Assembly: GCF_000021925.1 (NCBI RefSeq)
Contig: NC_011830.1
Location: 4,995,001-5,059,000 of the forward strand
Direction: 5' to 3'
Source: Desulfitobacterium hafniense DCB-2
Lineage (GTDB): Bacteria > Bacillota > Desulfitobacteriia > Desulfitobacteriales > Desulfitobacteriaceae
DNA: 64,000 nt
Of the stretch, positions 42,049 through 51,426 are shown piece after piece. Under the pieces are notes generated by a model. The model worked only from the letters and a program-made list of their open reading frames with translations, was not told the origin of the DNA and ran no database searches. Numbering within the stretch: the first letter of the stretch is position 1; each line of letters begins with the position of its first letter. Position numbers and translations under genes: made by a program.

Positions 42049-43452
42049 CTAATAGCGTTTCCGCAGCGCCGTGGACGGAATCCCCAGTTCATCCCGGTAT
42101 TTTGCCACAGTTCGTCGTGAAATCTCCATATTCTTTTCTTTAAGAATCTCGGAAAGCTTTTGATCGGAATACGGACTCTTGGGATCCTCGGCGGCAATGA
42201 TCTCTTTCAGGGCTTGTTTAATTCCTTCCGTGGCCATGCCCTGTTCACTGCCCAGCCCCGTAGCAAAAAAGAACTTAAACTCAAAAATCCCCCGGGGGGT
42301 TTGGATATATTTATTAGCCGTAGCCCGGCTGACCGTGGACTCGTGGACCCCGATCTCTTCCGCAATGTCTTTGAGATTGAGGGGTTTTAAACAGCGGATG
42401 CCCCGCCGCAAAAACTCTTCCTGGCGTCTGATAATAGCATCCGCAACCTTATAAAGAGTGAGCCGTCTTTGCTCGATACTGCGAATCAGCCAGGCTGCCG
42501 CATTGAGTTTCTGCTCGACAAATTTGCGAATCTCTGATTCATTATTCTGACTTAAGGCTTTGCGGTAGACCTGATTAATTCCCAAACGGGGTACGGTCAC
42601 ATCATTGACCAGGATAATATATTCGCCCTCAACCTCTTCAACCACAACGTCGGGAACGATATAGCGCACCTCGCCGGTCCCGGCAAAGCTCCGGCCGGGT
42701 TTAGGATCCAGGGTGCGGATTAAATCGGCCATATCCTGAACCTGACTGGGGGTAATTTTGAGCTGGGCGGCGATCCTCTGCAAACGACCGGCAGCTAAAT
42801 CCTCCAGATACTTAAGAAATTCAGGCAGCTCCGGAGGGTAGTCTGCCAGCAGGGGAAGCTGCAGCAACAGACATTCTTCCAAGCTTCTTGCCCCCACCCC
42901 CAAAGGGTCCAGCCCTTGAATCACCGCTAAGCCTTTTTCCACTTCCTCAAGGGGAAGCTGGAGCTGCTTCCCTATTTCCTCTAAAGAAAGGGTTAAATAG
43001 CCGTTATCGTCCAAATTGCCGACAATATATTCAAGCAGCTTCTGGGACATGGGAACCTTTTGAATATGAATCTGTTCCAGCAAATGCTCCTGAAGGGAAG
43101 GACCTGCCGCTAAAAAAGGCTCAAAGCGGGTGCTTTGCCCGGCGTCCGGGTCATACTCCTTGCTGATGCGTTCTTCCTGATGTTGAAAATACTCTTCCCA
43201 GTTCATATCCCAGGGCCCTTCCTCCGCCCCCTCGTTCTTCTCTTGAGCCGGGGAATCTTCCTGGGTATGATCCGCGCTTTTGTCGGCGGAATCGTCAATC
43301 ACATCGAGAAGAGGGTTTTCCAGCATCTGCTGCTCCACATAACCGGAGAGTTCTAAAGCGGATAACTGTAAAACGGCAATCGCTTGACGCAACTCCGGCG
43401 TCATGATCAACTTCTGTGTCTGCTCCAGGTTCAAGCCATATCCTATGCGCAC
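42049..43452 (-). CDS. rpoN: RNA polymerase sigma-54 factor
   Basis: 467 residues. Region I at the N-terminus is Gln/Leu-rich (LNLEQTQKLIMTPELRQAIAVLQLS), followed by an acidic spacer, the core-binding region, a helix-turn-helix (EEIGVHESTVSRATANK) and the RpoN box RRTVAKYRDELGIPS. Directs -24/-12 promoters with enhancer-binding ATPases. Directly downstream of whiA (two-base gap), so it probably ends the rapZ-yvcK-whiA transcript. Confidence 0.96.
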   Translation of the reverse strand: MRIGYGLNLEQTQKLIMTPELRQAIAVLQLSALELSGYVEQQMLENPLLDVIDDSADKSADHTQEDSPAQEKNEGAEEGPWDMNWEEYFQHQEERISKEYDPDAGQSTRFEPFLAAGPSLQEHLLEQIHIQKVPMSQKLLEYIVGNLDDNGYLTLSLEEIGKQLQLPLEEVEKGLAVIQGLDPLGVGARSLEECLLLQLPLLADYPPELPEFLKYLEDLAAGRLQRIAAQLKITPSQVQDMADLIRTLDPKPGRSFAGTGEVRYIVPDVVVEEVEGEYIILVNDVTVPRLGINQVYRKALSQNNESEIRKFVEQKLNAAAWLIRSIEQRRLTLYKVADAIIRRQEEFLRRGIRCLKPLNLKDIAEEIGVHESTVSRATANKYIQTPRGIFEFKFFFATGLGSEQGMATEGIKQALKEIIAAEDPKSPYSDQKLSEILKEKNMEISRRTVAKYRDELGIPSTALRKRY

Positions 43453-43454
43453 AT

Positions 43455-44408
43455 TTATCCTCCTTTCCTGACTCGTTTACTCTGTTCCTCCAGCTTTTCG
43501 GCAAGCTCATCGATCTTGCGCATCCGGTGATTGACTCCCGATTTGCCTACCTTGGGGACCAGCATCTCCCCTAACTCTTTCAAACTGGCATCAGGATATT
43601 CCAGCCGCAGCTCGGCAATTTCCCGCAGCGGCTCCGGCAAGGCCTGCAAACCGATGGTATTGGCTACCCTTTGGATATTCTCCACTTGCCGCACTGCCGC
43701 GTCCACCGTCTTATTAAGGTTAGCCGTTTCACAGTTGACCAGGCGGTTGACCTGATTGCGCATGTCCTTGAGCACACGGACATTCTCGAATTCCAACAGC
43801 GCCCGGTGGGCGCCGATAAAGCCCAGAAATTCAACGATATGCTCACTCTCTTTAATATAGACCACATGCCAGTTTTTACGCATGCTGACCTTGGCCCCCA
43901 AATGAAATTTATTAAGCAGCTTGCTTAAGGCCTCAGCATGGAGAGGATCATTGGTGATAATCTCCAGATGGTACGTTCCCTCGGGATTATTGATGGAGCC
44001 TCCGGCCAAAAAGGCCCCGCGCAGGTAGGCTATTCTATCGCATTTCTTTTTCACCAAAACGTTAGGAATACCCGGTAATATCTCCCCCTCTTCATCCAGA
44101 AGCCCCAGCTGCTGAAGATCCTCTAAGGTCCGGGGATAGATTTTTACCATGTAGGAGTTATTCTTTTTTAAGCGCAGTTTCCTCCGCACCATAATATCCA
44201 CCGGCAATCCCAGCAGGTTTTTGGCCAAACGATACACTTTACGCGCCACCGGGGCACTTTCCGTGATCACATTCAAAGCATAGGAATGGTTGGCAATCTG
44301 CAATGTCCCATCCATCCGCACTAAGGCAGCCAATTCGGCCAGATTGCAGCATCGCTTCCCTTCCTCGATCCGAGCCAGCTCATCTTTGGTTTCAGCACTA
44401 AAGGACAT
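43455..44408 (-). CDS. whiA: DNA-binding protein WhiA
   Basis: 317 residues: LAGLIDADG-like N-terminal domain (LRGAFLAGGSINNPEGTYHLE) and C-terminal helix-turn-helix (EPLREIAELRLEYPDASLKELGEML type, here split over the end). In Firmicutes WhiA affects cell division and chromosome segregation. Conserved third gene of the rapZ-yvcK-whiA cluster. Confidence 0.95.
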   Translation of the reverse strand: MSFSAETKDELARIEEGKRCCNLAELAALVRMDGTLQIANHSYALNVITESAPVARKVYRLAKNLLGLPVDIMVRRKLRLKKNNSYMVKIYPRTLEDLQQLGLLDEEGEILPGIPNVLVKKKCDRIAYLRGAFLAGGSINNPEGTYHLEIITNDPLHAEALSKLLNKFHLGAKVSMRKNWHVVYIKESEHIVEFLGFIGAHRALLEFENVRVLKDMRNQVNRLVNCETANLNKTVDAAVRQVENIQRVANTIGLQALPEPLREIAELRLEYPDASLKELGEMLVPKVGKSGVNHRMRKIDELAEKLEEQSKRVRKGG

Positions 44409-44454
44409 TTTTTCACTTCCTTTACCAGTACTTCACAGCCCCAGGGTCAAAGCA

Positions 44455-45828
44455 CTAGGACTCTTCTCTCAGCTTCTGGTTCAGCAAATATGAATCCACT
44501 AAAGCAATCCGCTCTCCCATGGGTTTTAAACTAAAAAGCAAGCGAATCAGGAGCCGCGCCAGACGGTCCGAGTGGTGGCGCAGGGTATCCCCTTCCTGCA
44601 GAAGGTCCGCTTCCACATACTTAGCTCCCAGCCACTCCACACTATCCCTGTTCCCTTGTACCGGATAGGAGCCTTCCTCCTCATAGCGCTTCAGCAGCTC
44701 TTCGGGTATCCCTTGTTTATTGGCCACCACCACATCCACAAACCCGGCGCCGCAGTGATCCATAAGGGATTGGAGATGGTCCGAGACCTGGAATTGGTCC
44801 GTCTCCCCCGGTTCAGTCATGATATTGCAGACATAAATACAGGGAGCATCCACTTCCTGAATCTTTTCCTTGAGTTCCTTCACCAGCAGATTAGGGAGGA
44901 CGCTGGTATAAAGGCTGCCCGGCCCTAAAACAATCAGATCCGCTTCTTCCAGGGCTCTTAACGCTTCCGGAACCGGCTGGCAATCCTCCGGCTCCAGATA
45001 GACCCGTTTAATCCGCCCTTGAGTATCTCTGACCTGAGTTTCCCCCTTGACGATGGTCCCGTCGGCCAGCTCCGCCGTTAAAACCACCTGCTCCATGGTC
45101 GAGGGATAGACACTGCCCCGCAGGGCAAACACCTCACCCACATGCTCGATGCCTTTTTTAAAGTCCCCAAAGGTATCCGCCATCCCCGCTAAAACCAGAT
45201 TTCCCAGACTATGCCCTTTCAAGGTACCCGTATCAAAGCGGTAGGAGAATAATTTCTCCATAATATTCTCCGTATCCGATAAGGCCACCAGGCAATTGCG
45301 GATATCACCCGGCGGAAGAATTCCCATTTCACTGCGCAGCTTGCCTGAGCTCCCGCCATCATCGGCTACGGTGACAATGGCTGTGAGATTGCGGGTATAA
45401 TTCTTCAAACCCCGCAGCAAAGTTGATAAGCCCGTCCCGCCGCCAATGACCACGATTTTCGGACCCCGCCGCAAATGCTGCCGTGAATACATAACATCCA
45501 CAATCCGGGCTTCTTCATCAGGCAAGAGCACCGAAATAATGGAATGAAGCATCCTTTTAAAACCAATCACCATCGCCCCCGCTCCCAAAGCGCTGATGAA
45601 CAGACCCATGGGAACAGCCGTACGGGGCGCACTGCCCGTCAGGCGGTAAATTCCTTCCCGGAATTGCAGTTCCAGGTAGCCCAGAGCGATGCCATCATTC
45701 ATCACGGAAAAACCTGCGGCAAAGATGAACACGCCGAGCACCGCCAGTAAAAACCAGCGTTTAACACCTAAGTTAGGGTAAAGCCATTTCAGGGATCTGG
45801 GGAGTGATTTGATCAATTTAACTTTCAT
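44455..45828 (-). CDS. yvcK: Gluconeogenesis/cell-shape factor YvcK (CofD-like) with membrane N-terminus
   Basis: 457 residues. The C-terminal 320 are the YvcK/CofD-like domain (VIGGGTGLSTLLRGLK, VADDGGSSGKLR, PPGDIRNCLVALSD, GPGSLYTSVLPNLLV), which in Bacillus binds UDP-sugars and is needed for growth on gluconeogenic carbon and for normal cell shape. The N-terminal 120 carry two hydrophobic helices (FLLAVLGVFIFAAGF and GLFISALGAGAMVIGF) absent from the Bacillus protein; the longer form is known from clostridia. Its start overlaps the rapZ stop by four bases. Confidence 0.93.
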   Translation of the reverse strand: MKVKLIKSLPRSLKWLYPNLGVKRWFLLAVLGVFIFAAGFSVMNDGIALGYLELQFREGIYRLTGSAPRTAVPMGLFISALGAGAMVIGFKRMLHSIISVLLPDEEARIVDVMYSRQHLRRGPKIVVIGGGTGLSTLLRGLKNYTRNLTAIVTVADDGGSSGKLRSEMGILPPGDIRNCLVALSDTENIMEKLFSYRFDTGTLKGHSLGNLVLAGMADTFGDFKKGIEHVGEVFALRGSVYPSTMEQVVLTAELADGTIVKGETQVRDTQGRIKRVYLEPEDCQPVPEALRALEEADLIVLGPGSLYTSVLPNLLVKELKEKIQEVDAPCIYVCNIMTEPGETDQFQVSDHLQSLMDHCGAGFVDVVVANKQGIPEELLKRYEEEGSYPVQGNRDSVEWLGAKYVEADLLQEGDTLRHHSDRLARLLIRLLFSLKPMGERIALVDSYLLNQKLREES

Positions 45829-46718
45829 TTTGATTTATCACCCTTCCGATTGCGGGCAGCGTCCCGGTGTTTAACACTCATCATATAACTGCGCTCCTGA
45901 AGAAAAAGCCCAATCCGTTCCGCAATAGCCACCGAACGGTGCTGTCCCCCTGTACAGCCTACTCCAATGACCAGATGCCGCTTGCCCTCCTTCACATAAT
46001 AAGGAAGGATGAACTCCAGAAGGCCCAGATACTTATCCACAAACTCCTGGGCTACCGGGTTGCTGAAGATATAATCCTGCACCTGAGGGTGCTCTCCGGT
46101 AAGAGGCCGCAGCTCAGCAACATAGAAGGGATTGGGAAGAAAGCGCACATCGATCAGTAAATCCACATCCAAAGGAATGGCATATTTAAAACCAAAGGAG
46201 ACTACGGAGACAGCTAAATGTCCTGAAGCCTGTTCATTTCCGAAACTCTCAGCCACCTGATGGCGCAGCTGCTGGGAAGACAGATTGGAGGTATCCATAA
46301 TCTTGTGGGCTACCCCCCGGAGCTCCGTCAGCATTTGCCGCTCCATTTGAATCCCTTCCAGAATTCCGCCGCTGGGAGACAGGGGATGCCGGCGCCGGGA
46401 TTCCTTATAGCGCCCCACCAGCACTTCATCCGAGGCTTCCAGGAAGAGTATCTCATAATGAAATCCCTCCCTGTGCAAATCCCCCAAGGCTTCCGCCAGT
46501 GAGGAGAAAAATTCCCCGCCCCGCAAATCGCAGACGATGGCCGCACGAGTCACCTTGCCTTGGGACTGAGTACAGAGCTCCGCAAATTTCAAAATTAAGG
46601 ATGGGGGCAGATTATCCACACAAAAATATCCCTGATCCTCAAGACTTTGCAGCGCCTGAGTCTTACCCGCTCCCGAAAGTCCCGTAATCACCAGCAATCG
46701 TACCTGCTTTGACAGCAT
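45825..46718 (-). CDS. rapZ: RapZ/YvcJ nucleotide-binding protein
   Basis: 297 residues from an ATG with GGGGGAG five bases upstream. Walker A GLSGAGKT near residue 13, DNLPPSLI, and the C-terminal GVGCTGGQHRSVA that binds metabolites or RNA. In E. coli it adapts RNase E to the GlmZ sRNA to control glucosamine-6-phosphate synthesis; in Firmicutes (YvcJ) it is a GTPase/ATPase. Head of the rapZ-yvcK-whiA block, 36 bases after the substrate-binding lipoprotein gene. Confidence 0.95.
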   Translation of the reverse strand: MLSKQVRLLVITGLSGAGKTQALQSLEDQGYFCVDNLPPSLILKFAELCTQSQGKVTRAAIVCDLRGGEFFSSLAEALGDLHREGFHYEILFLEASDEVLVGRYKESRRRHPLSPSGGILEGIQMERQMLTELRGVAHKIMDTSNLSSQQLRHQVAESFGNEQASGHLAVSVVSFGFKYAIPLDVDLLIDVRFLPNPFYVAELRPLTGEHPQVQDYIFSNPVAQEFVDKYLGLLEFILPYYVKEGKRHLVIGVGCTGGQHRSVAIAERIGLFLQERSYMMSVKHRDAARNRKGDKSK

Positions 46719-46754
46719 AACCACTCCCCCTTCTCTACACTGCATACCCTGAAG

Positions 46755-47942
46755 CTATTTTGCTTCAAGGGCTTTTACCGCCTCCGTCTGAGCCTCGGCC
46801 AACGCTTCCTCCGGCACAACCCCGCTCCAGGCCTTCTGCCAGGCCTTGTCCTGGATAGGAATCAGTTTTCCTTCCAAGGCATTTCCCGGTAAGGACCAGA
46901 CTTGAGCCAGACCCAGCCCCACTTGGCGGAGAATTCCCGTCTGAGCTTCTTCGCGGCTATAGAATGAACTGCTGGCAGGAAAACGCTTGCCCGCCTTGGC
47001 AATCGCCCCTTGGGAATCGGCGGAGAGCAGCTCATCTTCCACTAAGCGGATCAGCGGACTTAAACTCTCGGAAGTTTTGATGGACGAATTGGCGATACCC
47101 AGGGTTCTCGTCGTTAAAATTCCCCCCTGCCCGGCAGTCAATTGCGTTAAAGGCACACTTGCCCAGGGTATATCTGCGCTTAATCCTTGAGCCTGGCTGG
47201 CATTGGCGATGGTATAAGCAGCCTGAGCATTAAGGAACAGATTCCAGGCATTAGGGTCGACCAGCAAAAGATTTCCTTCCCGCCAAGCCAAAAGCTGCTG
47301 GAGAAAAATCAGATTGGCCGGATCCTGAAGGACAGGCTGGCCATTGCCGGTTAATTTCCCTCCTTGAGCCGACCACCAGGGAGTCAAATTCCTGGTGTCA
47401 AGAGCAGTTAAGGCCAGCACTCCCTTGGCTGTATGGAAATCCGCCAGAGTAGCAGGCAATTGGGCCAAATCCGTCCGATAGAAAAACAGAGGAACATCCG
47501 TGGCTAAGGGCTGGGCATAAAGCTTTTCCCCATATTTAAATTGAGATGTTAAACCAATAAAGGAGTCGGCGTTGCCCAGGACAGGAGACAGTGCTCCCTG
47601 TTGGAAGAGCTCCGTCAAGGCCTGAGCGGTGGTTAAGAACAGCTCAGGCCCCTCCCCGCCGGCTTGAGCAAGATAAGCAAGCTGGGCTATTTCCCCTTCT
47701 GCTATATATTCCAAATGAATAAGCACTTCGGGGTGACTGTCCATAATTCTTTGGACCTCTTTGCCCAAGGCCTCTCCTTCTACCCCGGCAAGGGAATGCC
47801 AAAGCTCGATCACCGCCGGAGCAGCACCCCCAGGCAACCCTTGCCGGGGATCCTCCCCGCAGCCCGCCAGCAGAAGGATAACTATCAAAAACCCGCTTAT
47901 TAGCATTCTATGACGGAGTTGTTTAACTAAACCCTTAACCAT
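46755..47942 (-). CDS. Extracellular solute-binding lipoprotein, family 1 (orphan)
   Basis: 395 residues with a lipoprotein signal (lipobox LLAGC, Cys 28) and the class-1 sugar-binding fold (VIELWHSLAGVEGEALGKEV near the N-terminus, YAQPLATDVPLFFYRTDL in the middle). It should bind a carbohydrate or related ligand outside the cell. No ABC permease or ATPase genes adjoin it; it lies just upstream of rapZ and may be in one transcript with it. The ligand is unknown. Confidence 0.88.
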   Translation of the reverse strand: MVKGLVKQLRHRMLISGFLIVILLLAGCGEDPRQGLPGGAAPAVIELWHSLAGVEGEALGKEVQRIMDSHPEVLIHLEYIAEGEIAQLAYLAQAGGEGPELFLTTAQALTELFQQGALSPVLGNADSFIGLTSQFKYGEKLYAQPLATDVPLFFYRTDLAQLPATLADFHTAKGVLALTALDTRNLTPWWSAQGGKLTGNGQPVLQDPANLIFLQQLLAWREGNLLLVDPNAWNLFLNAQAAYTIANASQAQGLSADIPWASVPLTQLTAGQGGILTTRTLGIANSSIKTSESLSPLIRLVEDELLSADSQGAIAKAGKRFPASSSFYSREEAQTGILRQVGLGLAQVWSLPGNALEGKLIPIQDKAWQKAWSGVVPEEALAEAQTEAVKALEAK

Positions 47943-47995
47943 GGCATTCTCCTTATACTTCTCTAAATACTTTGTCTCAATAACTCTTTATTTAG

Positions 47996-48055
47996 AATCC
48001 AACACTATGCTGAACTCCAACATTATGCTGAAATCTAACATTATGAAATCTAATA
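47996..48055. repeat. Short imperfect tandem repeat, about 18-bp unit
   Basis: Three full and one partial unit of the type aactccaacattatgctg run into the stop region of the radical SAM gene. No spacer structure, so not a CRISPR array. Confidence 0.55.
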
Positions 48056-49795
48056 CACTTCATTGAAAAACTCTCCCGGGACGGGATAGGTTTGAGTCCG
48101 CCCCTTGTTGTAAAAAAACAGCAGCCAGCGGGGCTGCGGCTCCTGGAAATACTCTACAGCCGTCGCCCGGCTCCATTGCCGGCGGTCCATCCCGGGAAAC
48201 TCCGGTATGATTTGCTCCCAGCCCCGATGCTGCTGAAGGGAAAATTTCATCTCCCCATAGTTGGGCGGCAGGGCACCCTCGGTTGGAAGCAGATAGTCCG
48301 GAACACCATTGGGCCGTTCCCACAGATAATAATCCAATCTCAACCGTTCTCTTAGGGCTGCCGTCAGCTCACAACCCCAGGGGGTTTTCTGAGCGGCAAC
48401 AAAATCCCAGAGTTTTTCAAAAAGCGCTTTAGCCGACCAGCTCTGCCTGAACCATCCCTGCCCGTGCCAAAACTCAGCAAACTCATGATAAAAGTCAAAG
48501 GGAGTGGGATAGTTCCCGACAGCCCCAGCCAAAGAATGACTGAAGCGGCCCGAGTTATAATAGCGATCCAGAAGTTCCTCCAGCCGGTGAAGCCGGAGCA
48601 GCTCGTCATGGCTTAAATCATCGGTCTGCAAAATGGTGTACGGAGGATCCGGAGCAAAGACCAGCCCATATTCCCCCCTTTGCTCACGCAGTCCCGACCC
48701 CTTAAGCACTTTCAAAAAGCCTAACTGAAGCATATCCGGTTGAACGTCATAGACCTCATTAAAGGATCTGCGGAAACTCTCCCAGCCTTCTTTAGGCAGA
48801 CCGGCGATGAGATCCAGATGCAGATGGGCTTTATTCAACCTTTGCATCTCCCGGATATACTTTGCCCAGCGCTCAAAATGCTGAGGGCGGTGAATCGCGG
48901 CCAGAGTCTCCGGATGGGTGGACTGCACCCCAATCTCAAACTGAACCAGGTCCTGAGGATAATCCTGCAAATAAAGAAGCCACTCCTCATCCAACAGCTC
49001 CCCCGCCATCTCGCAATGGACCCGGATACCTGCCTCCGGCGGGTAATGGGCCGCTTCTTCCCGGGCAATATCCAAAATCCTCAAGGCATGCTCTTTATTC
49101 ACATTAAACGTGCGATCCACTAATTTAATGGTCCGCGCTCCATAGCGCAACGTTTGACGCATAATCTGGCGGAAACGTTCCGGGGAAAGATACCTGACCC
49201 CTTGAAAGGTGGAGGAAAGACAGTATTGGCAGTTAAAAGGGCAGCCCCGGGTTGTCTCCACATAGGCCAAGCGCCCTTTAAGCTCTTCTTCATGGTTATA
49301 GGGATTAGGCAGTTCAGCCATGGCCAGCTGCCGGCGGGGCGGGTTGAGGATGATCTCCCGGGAAGAAGCCCGCCAGGCCAGCCCCTGTACTTGAGAGAGG
49401 CTGGCGCCTGATTCCCAGGCCCGCAGGAGTTCCAGGAAGGTGATTTCACCTTCCCCCAGAACCACTCCATCAATTTCAGGATTCTCTCTTAAAAAGGCTT
49501 CCCCTTCAAAAGAAACCTCCGGACCCCCTACCACAATCCGGGTATGGGGAGAGACAGGCCTCAGCCGACGAATGACGGCCAGGGTCTCCTTCAAGTTCCA
49601 TATATAACATGAAAAGCCAATGACATCTGCCTTGGCTTCATATAATTCTGCTTCAATCCGCTCCATGGACTCATTAATAGTAAATTCCCGCAGGTCAACA
49701 TCGGGGAATTCACCTTGGACACTGGCACGTAAGTAGCGTATAGCTAGATTGGTATGCACATACTTGGCATTCAAAGCGACCAACACAATTCGCAA
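48050..49795 (-). CDS. B12-binding radical SAM protein, DUF4080 C-terminus
   Basis: 581 residues. The N-terminal 130 form a cobalamin-binding-like domain (LNAKYVHTNLAIRYL, GGPEVSFEG). The radical SAM cluster motif is CPFNCQYC (CX3CX2C) near residue 184, followed by the barrel (FEIGVQSTHPETL, DLIAGLPKEGW) and a DUF4080 C-terminal domain. The substrate is unknown; relatives are widespread in Firmicutes. Monocistronic; its last codons are in a small tandem repeat. Confidence 0.92.
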   Translation of the reverse strand: MRIVLVALNAKYVHTNLAIRYLRASVQGEFPDVDLREFTINESMERIEAELYEAKADVIGFSCYIWNLKETLAVIRRLRPVSPHTRIVVGGPEVSFEGEAFLRENPEIDGVVLGEGEITFLELLRAWESGASLSQVQGLAWRASSREIILNPPRRQLAMAELPNPYNHEEELKGRLAYVETTRGCPFNCQYCLSSTFQGVRYLSPERFRQIMRQTLRYGARTIKLVDRTFNVNKEHALRILDIAREEAAHYPPEAGIRVHCEMAGELLDEEWLLYLQDYPQDLVQFEIGVQSTHPETLAAIHRPQHFERWAKYIREMQRLNKAHLHLDLIAGLPKEGWESFRRSFNEVYDVQPDMLQLGFLKVLKGSGLREQRGEYGLVFAPDPPYTILQTDDLSHDELLRLHRLEELLDRYYNSGRFSHSLAGAVGNYPTPFDFYHEFAEFWHGQGWFRQSWSAKALFEKLWDFVAAQKTPWGCELTAALRERLRLDYYLWERPNGVPDYLLPTEGALPPNYGEMKFSLQQHRGWEQIIPEFPGMDRRQWSRATAVEYFQEPQPRWLLFFYNKGRTQTYPVPGEFFNEVY

Positions 49796-49969
49796 AAAGG
49801 ATCGACTCCCTTCCTCTCTAGTATAGCCTTATCCTGGTTTTATTGCAATTCCTATGCCAACTCTCCCCATATATAAAATTTTTAAAAGCAATTAACAATT
49901 TTATACATTCACCCTTTCCCCAAGCCTCTGAATATACTGTCATAGAGCGCTGTATTCAGAGGTGATAAG

Positions 49970-51271
49970 ATGAGAATGTTACGCAGAGGGTCCCGCGGCA
50001 ACGATGTCGCCGAAGTCCAGGTCCGCTTAAGTGAGCTGGGATACATCCCCGGACCCATTGATGGGATCTTTGGCCCTAAGACGGAGGCGGCTGTCATCCG
50101 CTTTCAGAAGGACCGGGGACTGAACCCCGACGGTATTGTCGGCCCCCTTACTTATCAGGCCCTCTTTCAGCCCGGGCCACAACCAGGCTACGTCCTCTAT
50201 ACCATCAAAGCCGGAGATACCTTCTACAAGCTTTCCCTGGCCTTCGGAGTATCCCTCAATGAAATTATCGCCGCCAACCCCGGTGTCGATCCCTACCAAT
50301 TGCGCATCGGCCAGCAGGTCAGGATACCTAAAGGAGGACCGGGAAGACGACATACTTTTTCGGCCTGGATTCCTTATTGGGTACAGCAGGAGGCCATGGC
50401 CGTCGTTCGCCAGCATGCCGAACTCATGACAACCCTTTCTCCCTTCTGGTATGAACTCACCCCTACAGGCGATTTGCTCCTTTATCCCAATGCCGAAGAC
50501 TCCTCCCTCATTGAATTCGCACGTTCCCGGGGCATCGAGCTGATCCCTCTGGTCGCCAATAATTACGATCGGCAATTGATCTCCACCGTATTGAACAACC
50601 CTGACCTCCGTCAACGCAATATCGCTCAAATCGTCAATAAGGTTCGTTCCATGAATTATACCGGAATCGAGATTGATTATGAGAATATTGCCGCCGCCGA
50701 CCGGGAGCTCTTTGTCCTTTTCCTGAGAGAGCTTAAAGCTGCACTGGCGCCGTATAACAAAAAACTCTACGTCGCTATCCAAGCGAAAACCCGTGCCGAT
50801 GAGCCCGTCAGTATCGGCCACGATTATGGGGGGATCGGCGCTGCGGTGGATGTTGTCCGCCTCATGCTCTATGATTACAGCTGGGATAATCCCGGACCCA
50901 TTGCCCCAGCCAGCTGGATTCGCCAGGTTCTGGATTATGCAGTGACCGTCATCCCCCCCGCCAAACTGGAAGCCGGCTTGCCCACCTATGGTTATGATTG
51001 GGGAACCACCCGGAGAAGCATTACCTATGACGACGCCATTCGTCTGGCTCAGCAGCATGGAGCCCAAATTATCCAGGATCCCCAAAGAGGCCCCCACTTC
51101 AACTATACTGACGCCGACGGCATAGCTCACCAGGTCTGGTTTACCAATGCCCTGAACTTCGCTACTTTCGTGGACATCGTCAATCAGTACAACCTCCGGG
51201 GCATATCCATCTGGCATCCCGGCGGCGACGATCCCCAGATCTACACCGTGATCCAGGACCGGCTGGAGTAA
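49970..51271 (+). CDS. Peptidoglycan-binding, LysM, GH18 hydrolase (YaaH/SleL-like)
   Basis: 433 residues: a PG_binding_1 domain (RGSRGNDVAEVQVRLSELGY, ending GIVGPLTYQAL), a LysM domain (YTIKAGDTFYKLSLAFGVSL), and a GH18 barrel with catalytic motif YTGIEIDYEN. This architecture fits the spore-cortex N-acetylglucosaminidases that act in germination. There is no signal peptide; like SleL/YaaH it may be deposited on the spore. Ribosome binding site AGAGGTGAT before the ATG. The 1.25-kb open frame on the opposite strand is a codon-bias shadow. Confidence 0.92.
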   Translation: MRMLRRGSRGNDVAEVQVRLSELGYIPGPIDGIFGPKTEAAVIRFQKDRGLNPDGIVGPLTYQALFQPGPQPGYVLYTIKAGDTFYKLSLAFGVSLNEIIAANPGVDPYQLRIGQQVRIPKGGPGRRHTFSAWIPYWVQQEAMAVVRQHAELMTTLSPFWYELTPTGDLLLYPNAEDSSLIEFARSRGIELIPLVANNYDRQLISTVLNNPDLRQRNIAQIVNKVRSMNYTGIEIDYENIAAADRELFVLFLRELKAALAPYNKKLYVAIQAKTRADEPVSIGHDYGGIGAAVDVVRLMLYDYSWDNPGPIAPASWIRQVLDYAVTVIPPAKLEAGLPTYGYDWGTTRRSITYDDAIRLAQQHGAQIIQDPQRGPHFNYTDADGIAHQVWFTNALNFATFVDIVNQYNLRGISIWHPGGDDPQIYTVIQDRLE

Positions 51272-51366
51272 GTGAATCAAGGGGACAGGTCCCGTTTTTC
51301 AACAGTTTCCTCAGCACCGGCAGAAGATAAAAAATCCTTTTTTTCAATAACGATACAGACGAAAAC

Positions 51367-51405
51367 AGGGCTGTGCCAAACCATCATCAGGTTTTGCACA
51401 GCCCT
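51367..51405. terminator. Terminator between the GH18 and deacetylase genes
   Basis: AGGGCTGTGC / GCACAGCCCT stem extended by AAACC/GGTTT, with T runs on both strands; shared by convergent genes. Confidence 0.85.
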
Positions 51406-51426
51406 TTCCTAAGTTTATCCTCAATC

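Noticed and set aside
47996..48055. Possible CRISPR-like array
   Set aside because: Units of about 18 bp are contiguous without spacers and imperfect; it is a small tandem repeat.
50027..51280. 417-codon open frame antisense to the GH18 gene
   Set aside because: The plus-strand frame has three recognisable domains and a good ribosome binding site; the antisense product has no domain and follows from codon composition.
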